Part shown: in pieces, positions 15,509-20,240 of the stretch
How the letters are laid out: each line of letters starts with the position of its first letter
Numbering within the stretch: position 1 is the stretch's first letter
Assembly (NCBI GenBank): GCA_036733985.1
Contig: DAIMZM010000043.1
Coordinates: 1-20,240, forward strand
Direction: 5' to 3'
DNA length: 20,240 bases
Source: DAIMZM01 sp036733985
GTDB taxonomy: Bacteria > Bacillota > Dehalobacteriia > UBA4068
Notes under the pieces: model-generated
Databases searched by the model: none
The model's input: the letters and a program-made list of their open reading frames with translations, nothing else
What the model was told of the DNA's origin: nothing
Translations under genes and position numbers: made by a program

Positions 15509-16135
15509 CTAGCGGTTTTTGATCACCGCCACTTCCAGGTATTCCAGGGCGTCCCGGCAGCTGATAAAGCATTGGGCCAGGCTGGCCAGGAGAGCGCTCC
15601 CGGCTGCCAGGGCCAGGGGCCGGGGGCTATTGGCGTATAGCTTTTGGCCGGCCTGGAGCAGCAGGCTGTCCGCGTCCCGCTTCAAGCGGCTGATGCCGCT
15701 GACCCGCTTCCGGATGCCGCACTCTTCCCGAAAGCGGCTTAAGGCGGCCAGGCCGGCCTGCCATTCCCGGCAGGCCAGGAACAGCAGGGGGCCCAAATCC
15801 GCCGCTCCTGGCGGTAAAGGCTCAAAGGGATATTGGCAGAGGCAGCGGGCCGCCCCTTCCAGCGCTTCCAGCACCATCCCGGCTTCCCGGGCCAACAGGG
15901 CCAAATCCTCCCGTTCCAAGGGGGGCAGAAAATCATGAGCCAAGCGCTTCATCAGCTCATGGCGGAGCGCGGCCCCTTTTTGGGACAAGCCATGGATATC
16001 TTCCAGGGCCTGCCCGGCCTTTTCCCGGCTATAGGCTGCCAGCAGCCGGTTTAAAACAGCCCCGGCTTCGCCGGCCTGCTGCCCCAAGCGCCGCAGGGCT
16101 GAAAAATAGTCAAAGTCCCGGCCCGGTCTTTTCAT
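15509..16135 (-). CDS. DUF47/PhoU-like protein (Pit-type phosphate transport accessory)
   Basis: A 208-residue all-helical protein. The segment RHELMKRLAHDFLPPLEREDLALLARE (about 58-84) matches the conserved HEI...F..P..REDI pattern of the DUF47 family, whose members usually sit next to a Pit phosphate transporter and are thought to modulate it. A C-terminal helical repeat follows. No pit gene is adjacent, so the partner is elsewhere or lost. No good Shine-Dalgarno is seen before the ATG at 16135, and no better internal start is visible, so translation may be weak. It converges with the dehydrogenase and diverges from the macro-domain gene. Confidence 0.7.
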   Translation of the reverse strand: MKRPGRDFDYFSALRRLGQQAGEAGAVLNRLLAAYSREKAGQALEDIHGLSQKGAALRHELMKRLAHDFLPPLEREDLALLAREAGMVLEALEGAARCLCQYPFEPLPPGAADLGPLLFLACREWQAGLAALSRFREECGIRKRVSGISRLKRDADSLLLQAGQKLYANSPRPLALAAGSALLASLAQCFISCRDALEYLEVAVIKNR

Positions 16136-16281
16136 GGACGTTCACAAGGCTGGTAGGCCCGGCCAGCCGCCTTTCCTGATTTTTTGGCAGGTCTTGCCTG
16201 CTGAACCATCCTATGCGGGGAAGCGGTGGAATATTTTTCAGCTATTTTTCTCTTTAGCCCATATAAAATTCACCCAGCCTA

Positions 16282-16290
16282 TGCTATAAT
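16282..16290 (+). promoter_or_regulatory. Extended -10 promoter of the macro-domain gene
   Basis: TGCTATAAT gives a perfect TATAAT at 16285-16290 with the TG of an extended -10 two bases upstream. No good -35 lies at 16-18 bp. The leader of about 55 nt ends with TGAGGTG before the ATG at 16349. The rest of the 16136-16281 gap shows nothing further that I can support. Confidence 0.5.
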
Positions 16291-16348
16291 TCAACTTGAC
16301 GGCGCAAGCTAATCCTGTCGCTGAGAAGCGTTGAGCTGAGGTGCGTTT

Positions 16349-16873
16349 ATGGTGACGATCAAAACAAAAATCGCTGTTTACCGAGGAGATATCACAAAGA
16401 TGGGCGTAGACGCCATTGTCAACGCCGCCAATCCCACCCTGCTGGGGGGCGGCGGCGTGGATGGGGCCATTCATGCCGCCGCCGGGCCGGAGCTGCTGGC
16501 GGAATGCCGGGAGCTGGGGGGCTGCCGGATCGGTGAAGCCAAGATCACAGCCGGCTATCAGCTGCCCGCGCCTTTTGTCATCCACACCGTGGGGCCGATC
16601 TGGCAGGGCGGCCAGGCAGGGGAAGCGGAGCTTCTGGCTCAGTGCTATCATAACGCCCTGGCCCTGGCCCATGAATATCATCTGGCCACCGTGGCCTTTC
16701 CCGCCATTTCCACCGGCGTCTACGGCTATCCCAAAGATCAGGCCGCCCATATCGCCGTCGCCACGGCGGCGCAATTCCTGACCAAGCAGCCCAGCCTGCA
16801 CCGGGTGTATTTTGTGGCCTTCGACCAGGAAAACGAAGCGCTGTACAAGGCTGAGCTGGCGCTTCTGACTTAG
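16349..16873 (+). CDS. ymdB: Macro-domain protein, O-acetyl-ADP-ribose deacetylase-like (YmdB type)
   Basis: A stand-alone macro domain of 174 residues that binds ADP-ribose and, in family members, hydrolyses O-acetyl-ADP-ribose or removes ADP-ribose from proteins. Key blocks are YRGDIT (11-16, adenine-binding Asp14), VNAANPTLLGGGGVDGAIH (24-42, with Asn25 and the GGGGVDGAIH loop) and AISTGVYGYP (119-128, phosphate loop). This matches the MacroD/YmdB class. TGAGGTG precedes the ATG. It stands alone with its own promoter and terminator, with no sirtuin, ADP-ribosyltransferase or toxin beside it, so a general housekeeping role is more likely than a toxin-antitoxin role. Confidence 0.93.
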   Translation: MVTIKTKIAVYRGDITKMGVDAIVNAANPTLLGGGGVDGAIHAAAGPELLAECRELGGCRIGEAKITAGYQLPAPFVIHTVGPIWQGGQAGEAELLAQCYHNALALAHEYHLATVAFPAISTGVYGYPKDQAAHIAVATAAQFLTKQPSLHRVYFVAFDQENEALYKAELALLT

Positions 16874-16900
16874 AAGAGAAAAACGGCATCGCCAATAGAG

Positions 16901-16930
16901 AAAAGACCCCGCCATGTTGCGGGGTCTTTT
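16901..16930 (+). terminator. Rho-independent terminator of the macro-domain gene (possibly bidirectional)
   Basis: A 12-bp perfect stem AAAAGACCCCGC (16901-16912) and GCGGGGTCTTTT (16919-16930) with the loop CATGTT. The T-run is within the stem end on the plus strand, and the complementary A-run gives T on the minus strand too. It stands 27 bp after the stop. Confidence 0.85.
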
Positions 16931-16945
16931 CAGTATCAGGTAAGC

Positions 16946-16975
16946 AAAAAAAGACAGCGCGCCCGGCGCGCTATC
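16946..16975 (-). terminator. Rho-independent terminator of pyrB
   Basis: On the minus strand GATAGCGCG (16975-16967), loop CCGGG and CGCGCTGTC (16961-16953), with one G-U pair, is followed by a T-rich tail of seven T (16952-16946). It starts directly after the pyrB stop codon. Together with the stem at 16901-16930 it forms back-to-back terminators between convergent genes. Confidence 0.85.
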
Positions 16976-17947
16976 TTACCGAACGCTGCCGGTGACCAGG
17001 GTCAGCAAAGCCATACGGACGGCGACGCCGTTGCCGGCCTGGCGGAAATAAGTCGCGCCGGGATAAGCGTCCACTTCCACGGCGATCTCGTTCACGCGGG
17101 GCAGCGGATGCATGATGATGGCGCCTTCCCGCAGCAAGCCCACATGGTGATTGGTCAGGATGAAGAGGTCCTTGTTCCGCTCATACTCTTCCTGGCAGGA
17201 GAAACGCTCCCGCTGCACCCGGGTCATATAGACCACGTCCGCGTTCCGGCAGGCATAGTCCAGGTCAAAGCACTCCTCCACCTCCTCGCCCAGGGCCTTG
17301 ATCTTATCGATATATTCCCCTGGCGTGCGCAGCTCCTGGGGGGAAGAGAGGATGATTTTCTTGGGGTTGAATTTCGTAACGGCGTCCAGCAGGGAATGGG
17401 GCGCCCGGCCATATTTCAAGTCCCCGCAGATGGCATAAGTAAGGCCGTCAATGCCGCCCTTTTCTTTCTGAATGGTGTAGAGATCCAGCAGGGCCTGGGT
17501 AGGATGCTCGCCGGAGCCGTCGCCGCCGTTGATGTAAGGGATGGCGGCGGCCCTTTCGATCTCAAAACGAACGCCTTTGATAGGGCTGCGGCAGGCGATC
17601 ACATCCGCATAATAATTGATCATGCTGATGGTATCGAACATGGTTTCACCCTTAGCGGTGGAACTGCTCTGCATAGCGGGGGTCTCGCTGACGGTGATGA
17701 TCTGGCCGCCCAGACGGTGCATGGCAGATTCGAAAGACAGGCGGGTACGGGTGGAGGGTTCAAAGAACAGGGAAGCCATGATCTTGCCGTCCATATCATG
17801 CAGGCGTTCTCCCTTAGCCAGCTTATCATCATAATAAGCGGCCGTGTCTAAAATCGTCTCGATCTCCTCTCGGGACAGGCTGGAGATATCAGCGATGTTC
17901 CTGTTCTTGAATGCGGCTAATCTTTCTTGCGACGGTCTTTCGCTCAT
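16976..17947 (-). CDS. pyrB: Aspartate carbamoyltransferase catalytic chain
   Basis: PyrB condenses carbamoyl phosphate with aspartate, the first committed step of pyrimidine synthesis. Blocks visible are FEPSTRTRLSFESAMHRLGG (62-81, carbamoyl-phosphate loop), SSSTAKGETMFDT (94-106), GEHPTQALLDL (146-156), GDLKYGRAPHSLL (175-187), MTRVQRERF and MHPLPRVNEI. The 323-residue length is normal. In most family members the sequence after YGR is TVHSL; here it is APHSL. GAGGAGG before the ATG is strong. The gene follows yggT but is separated by a terminator, and no pyrR, pyrI or pyrC is visible. In Bacillus a similar division cluster is followed, after divIVA-ileS-lspA-rluD, by pyrR and pyrB. Confidence 0.95.
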   Translation of the reverse strand: MSERPSQERLAAFKNRNIADISSLSREEIETILDTAAYYDDKLAKGERLHDMDGKIMASLFFEPSTRTRLSFESAMHRLGGQIITVSETPAMQSSSTAKGETMFDTISMINYYADVIACRSPIKGVRFEIERAAAIPYINGGDGSGEHPTQALLDLYTIQKEKGGIDGLTYAICGDLKYGRAPHSLLDAVTKFNPKKIILSSPQELRTPGEYIDKIKALGEEVEECFDLDYACRNADVVYMTRVQRERFSCQEEYERNKDLFILTNHHVGLLREGAIIMHPLPRVNEIAVEVDAYPGATYFRQAGNGVAVRMALLTLVTGSVR

Positions 17948-17999
17948 GCAGTTCGTTCCTCCTCAATATTTTATAAAACATGAATAACAGAGACCATGT

Positions 18000-18065
18000 T
18001 TAAACCGGATTGATTTTCTGGCGGGCGCCGTATTTACGGGATTTTTTTTTATTCGTTGCAGCCAT
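18000..18065 (-). CDS. Possible 21-codon basic leader peptide upstream of pyrB
   Basis: A short ORF with an ATG at 18065 and TAA at 18002-18000. AAGGAA lies 6-7 nt before the ATG. The peptide begins MAATNKKKSRKYG and ends KINPV; 7 of 21 residues are Lys or Arg, and three successive AAA codons sit in a nine-A run. It lies between the yggT terminator and pyrB, 52 bp before the pyrB ATG, so it would be the first ORF of the pyrB transcript. Length and place suit a regulatory leader, but it could equally be a small stand-alone protein or chance. No clear attenuator hairpin with a T-run was found between it and pyrB. Confidence 0.35.
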   Translation of the reverse strand: MAATNKKKSRKYGARQKINPV

Positions 18066-18105
18066 ATGATTTCCTTCACTATTGGATACGAAATTTAAAA
18101 ATTCG

Positions 18106-18137
18106 CAAAAAAAAGCTTTTGCCTGTAAGCAAAAGCT
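18106..18137 (-). terminator. Rho-independent terminator of the yggS-sepF-yggT cluster
   Basis: On the minus strand AGCTTTTGC (18137-18129), loop TTACAG and GCAAAAGCT (18122-18114) form a perfect 9-bp stem followed by eight T (18113-18106). The yggT stop codon TAG begins inside the stem. Confidence 0.88.
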
Positions 18138-18396
18138 AAAATTTCAATATAATGCGAATTATAATATTTTCAACCAACTGTAAAACAATGAAGGCCAATA
18201 TTGGGGAAAAATCAATGGGAAAGCTGGGGCGGGGCGGCAGCAGCCGCCTGAACAGTCCCAACACTGGTTCTGTGACCTCATAAACAAAACGGGTAAGCGG
18301 GTTCTCCCCTACCCGGATCCACGAAAGGATGATACGGGCCACCAGAAGAAAGTAGTAAACATTAAAGACGGTGGTGACAATGGAATACGCTGTAAT
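18136..18396 (-). CDS. yggT: YggT-family membrane protein, apparently initiated at ATT
   Basis: YggT/YlmG proteins are small two-helix membrane proteins linked to cell division and membrane organisation, encoded next to sepF in Bacillota. The core RIILSWIRVGENPLTRFVYEVTEPVLGLFRRLLPP and IDFSPILAFIVLQLVENIIIRIIL are typical. The only ATG/GTG/TTG in frame is a GTG at 18342, but starting there gives 68 residues and cuts the first helix. The frame is open and homologous further upstream (AYSIVTTVFNVYYFLLVA). An ATT at 18396 has a perfect AGGAGG (18411-18406) 9 nt upstream, and would give 86 residues, the usual length. In-frame stops lie just further upstream (TGA, TAG). A base error at 18394 is the alternative. 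Confidence 0.85.
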   Translation of the reverse strand: MTAYSIVTTVFNVYYFLLVARIILSWIRVGENPLTRFVYEVTEPVLGLFRRLLPPRPSFPIDFSPILAFIVLQLVENIIIRIILKF

Positions 18397-18405
18397 GGCA
18401 GGGAT

Positions 18406-18411
18406 CCTCCT
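18406..18411 (-). promoter_or_regulatory. Shine-Dalgarno site supporting the ATT start of yggT
   Basis: AGGAGG on the minus strand, 9 nt before the ATT at 18396-18394. It lies 37 bp after the sepF stop and has no other plausible start codon downstream of it in any useful spacing, so it decides the yggT start. Confidence 0.7.
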
Positions 18412-18447
18412 GGTAAAGATTGGGCAAAACTAAGGTCAGGGCGGCCG

Positions 18448-18960
18448 CTAAGACCGGAGCCACTGATTGGAAGAAAAGCGGCTGTCGTCCGTGAAATCCT
18501 CCGCCTTAACGCCGGGGTTTTCATGATCCATGATCTGGCCGCTCATATCCACCTGGGAACTGCTGAAAATGAAAGTGCCGCCGGAAACCTTGCGGGGTAC
18601 GCCGTCCAGGGCAAAGGCGGCGCCGGAGAGGAAATCCACCATCCGCTGGGCTACATCCTTGTCCATATCCTCAAAATTCACCACAGCGATTTTCCGCTCT
18701 TTGATATTGCGGGCTATTTCCTGCATATCATCATAAGTGGTGGCTTTGAAGAGGACGATCTCCAGACCGTCCGCGGTTTTTCCCCGGGAGGGTACGCTGA
18801 CTAAATTGCTTTTCTTGGCCGCTTTCTTCTCAGCATTTTTCGGGGCGTAAGTGTCCTGCATCCGCCGTTCGCCGGGCTCTTCGAATATTGTGGCGTCTTC
18901 AACTGGGTCTGTTTCATTTTTGAAGAAAAAGTCGCCCATTTTATCCAAGAATCCGCTCAC
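18448..18960 (-). CDS. sepF: Cell division protein SepF
   Basis: SepF binds FtsZ polymers and the membrane and helps build the septum. I place the start at GTG 18960, with AGGGGGAG 7 nt upstream, giving 170 residues. A TTG further upstream at 18990 adds ten residues but puts the ribosome site inside the gene. The N-terminus SGFLDKMGDFFF is the amphipathic membrane-binding helix, followed by an acidic and Lys-rich linker (about 18-60). The C-terminal domain (about 62-150) shows LEIVLFKATTYDDMQEIARNIKERKIAVVNFEDMDKDVAQRMVDFLSGAAFALDG, the classical SepF fold. It sits between yggS and yggT, as in other Bacillota. divIVA and ylmH, usually next, are absent here. Confidence 0.95.
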   Translation of the reverse strand: MSGFLDKMGDFFFKNETDPVEDATIFEEPGERRMQDTYAPKNAEKKAAKKSNLVSVPSRGKTADGLEIVLFKATTYDDMQEIARNIKERKIAVVNFEDMDKDVAQRMVDFLSGAAFALDGVPRKVSGGTFIFSSSQVDMSGQIMDHENPGVKAEDFTDDSRFSSNQWLRS

Positions 18961-19034
18961 CTTAATTCTCCCCCTCCGGTATAGGCTCAAAATTTCCTAC
19001 CTGTTACTATTCTCTAGGAATTTGTTATTTCCTG

Positions 19035-19730
19035 CTACTTTTTTTCATATATTCTATTGCCGAAAATAATGCTGCCCACCCGCACCAGACTGGCCCCTTC
19101 CTCAACGGCGATTTCATAATCCCCGCTCATGCCCATGGACAGCGCCTCCATCTCCAGGAAAGGGCGGTTGACGGCCTTTTCCCGGTCCCGCAGCAAGCGC
19201 AGCTCCCGGAAAACCTGGCGGATCTCCGTTCCCGTACCGGACAGCGGGCCAATGGTCATTAGGCCCTGGATATGGATATGAGGATAATCCGCCATGGCGT
19301 CCAGGAAATCCGCCAGCGCCGCCACACAGAGGCCGCTTTTGCTGTCTTCCTCGGCAATATTCAGCTGCACCAGGGCTTCCGTGACCAGGTTTTGGGCAGC
19401 GCCCCGTTTTTCCAGTTCATCAGCCAGCTCCAGCCGGTCCAGGGAATGGATCAGGGCGGTTTTTCCCAGGATATATTTCACTTTATTGGTCTGCAAATGG
19501 CCGATCAAATGCCATTCTAAGGCCGGCAGCGCCTGGATTTTCGCTGTCAGCTCCTGCACCCGGTTTTCGCCAAAGCAGTTCTGCCCGGCCCGGTGGGCCT
19601 CCATGATCAGCTCCGGCGGATGGGTTTTGGAAACCGCCAGCAGCTTCACCAGGGGGGCGGCATAGGGGCTTCTCTCCCGGGCCAAGCCGATATTCTTTTG
19701 TACCAGACTCAGGTTTTCCGCAATCGTCAT
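19035..19730 (-). CDS. yggS: Pyridoxal-phosphate homeostasis protein (YggS/PROSC/YlmE)
   Basis: A single-domain alanine-racemase-like barrel that binds PLP and keeps vitamin B6 and amino-acid pools balanced. The PLP lysine is Lys35 in LLAVSKTHP (30-38). Other blocks are NCFGENRVQEL (51-61), WHLIGHLQTNK (72-82), IHIQGLMTIGPLS and LSMGMSGDYEIAVEEGASLVRVGSIIFG near the C-terminus. At 231 residues it is complete. GAGG lies about 10 nt before the ATG. It is 47 bp after the HlyD-like gene and about 75 bp before sepF, as part of the same cluster. Confidence 0.95.
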   Translation of the reverse strand: MTIAENLSLVQKNIGLARERSPYAAPLVKLLAVSKTHPPELIMEAHRAGQNCFGENRVQELTAKIQALPALEWHLIGHLQTNKVKYILGKTALIHSLDRLELADELEKRGAAQNLVTEALVQLNIAEEDSKSGLCVAALADFLDAMADYPHIHIQGLMTIGPLSGTGTEIRQVFRELRLLRDREKAVNRPFLEMEALSMGMSGDYEIAVEEGASLVRVGSIIFGNRIYEKK

Positions 19731-19777
19731 TTTCTAGGCCTCGCAATCATTGATCAGAATCCCGGGCAGCAGACCGC

Positions 19778-20240
19778 TTAATACAATCTTTGCCCTTCCT
19801 TGGCTTTATCCGGATTCGCCGCCACCAGATCCGTGGCAGCCAGCCCGGAGACAATCGCCTGCCCGTCCCGGCGGAGCAGCACTTCCACAGGGGCGAATTC
19901 CAGGCTGTTCACATCCCGGCGGTAGACGCCGGTTTGCCCCTCCCCGTTAATCAGCAGGGCGGATTCCGGTATGCCCACGCCGCTGACGGTTTTGCCCACC
20001 ACCGCAACGCGCTGATACCGCTGGGCGGCAAGGCAGGCTTCATTCTTACCCAGATCCACCAGGCAGATCCACTGGCCGTTGCTCAGCTGCCCCAGGGTGC
20101 TGATGCTGCCGGAAACCAGGGTATCCTGCCCGGCCAGGCCGATATTCAAGGTCAGCATGTCCCCTGCGGCCAAAGGGGCCGGGGCGGTATCACAGCAGAC
20201 AAAAGCCATCACCGTCTCCAGGGTATCCATGACCTTGGCC
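19778..20240 (-). CDS. HlyD-like membrane-fusion/efflux adaptor protein, C-terminal part only
   Basis: The frame is open across the right edge, so an internal Met at 20230 should not be taken as the start; about 154 codons are visible. The segment VSGVGIPESALLINGEGQTGVYRRDVNSLEFAPVEVLLRRDGQAIVSGL resembles the barrel-sandwich and membrane-proximal C-terminus of HlyD/RND adaptor proteins: a pattern of IPxSALxxxxGxxGVYxxxxNxxxFxPVEV, ending GLAATDLVAANPDKAKEG. In many Clostridia a HlyD-type protein of about 430 residues precedes yggS-sepF, and this fits. The N-terminal helix and hairpin are outside the window. No partner transporter is seen here. Confidence 0.7.
   Translation of the reverse strand, partial: AKVMDTLETVMAFVCCDTAPAPLAAGDMLTLNIGLAGQDTLVSGSISTLGQLSNGQWICLVDLGKNEACLAAQRYQRVAVVGKTVSGVGIPESALLINGEGQTGVYRRDVNSLEFAPVEVLLRRDGQAIVSGLAATDLVAANPDKAKEGQRLY

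Noticed and set aside
16180..16205. A small hairpin (GGCAGG/CCTGC) beside six T near 16180
   Set aside because: The T-run precedes the hairpin on the plus strand and reads as A after it on the minus strand, so it is not a terminator in either direction.
16349..16873. Macro-domain gene as part of a DarTG-like toxin-antitoxin pair
   Set aside because: The sequence matches YmdB/MacroD deacetylases and no ADP-ribosyltransferase toxin lies beside it.
1..20240. tRNA, rRNA, CRISPR arrays or insertion sequences
   Set aside because: No tRNA-like cloverleaf, regularly spaced repeats, transposase motifs or terminal inverted repeats were seen; the only recombinase, XerD, belongs to the housekeeping cluster.

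Overview
The window is GC-rich DNA with dense genes and short AT-rich gaps. It comes from a bacterium of the Bacillota, most likely a Clostridia-type lineage that forms spores or descends from spore formers. The main evidence is a spoIIM-small membrane protein-xerD-deoB-punA-pdp run with dacF beside it, plus a yggS-sepF-yggT division cluster and an lspA-rluD pair. No rRNA, tRNA, CRISPR array or insertion sequence was seen. Both window edges cut genes: rarA on the left and a HlyD-like adaptor on the right.

Left block (1-4053, minus strand): a tightly packed operon headed by an AttH/CrtC-like lipocalin-fold protein, then lspA, rluD, tcdA and rarA. Three successive junctions overlap by exactly 8 bp (ATG..TGA). 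A sigma-A-like promoter lies at 4087-4115. dacF (4213-5388, plus strand) is a sporulation-type D,D-carboxypeptidase transcribed divergently from this operon and convergently to the next.

Middle block (5392-10643, minus strand): spoIIM, an 89-residue membrane protein, xerD, deoB, punA and pdp. The last three form a nucleoside salvage module. PNP and pyrimidine phosphorylase release (deoxy)ribose-1-phosphate, and DeoB converts it to the 5-phosphate. In Bacillus and many clostridia dacF follows this run on the same strand and leads into spoIIAA-AB-sigF. Here dacF is inverted and no spoIIA genes follow.

Accessory block (10773-16930): an oligopeptide-type substrate-binding lipoprotein, an AraC regulator, a divergent ALDH4A1/PruA-type glutamate-semialdehyde dehydrogenase, an orphan DUF47/PhoU-like protein and a macro-domain protein. 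The first three look like a small amino-acid or peptide utilisation island. Several members have their own terminators.

Right block (16946-20240, minus strand): HlyD-like adaptor, yggS, sepF, yggT, a strong terminator, a possible 21-codon leader ORF and pyrB. yggT appears to start at an ATT codon with a good Shine-Dalgarno, because the only conventional in-frame start would delete its first membrane helix.

Nothing here is a clear new defence or mobile system. The most unusual points are the likely AUU start of yggT, the leader ORF in front of pyrB, the inverted dacF, and the AttH/CrtC-like protein heading the lspA operon.
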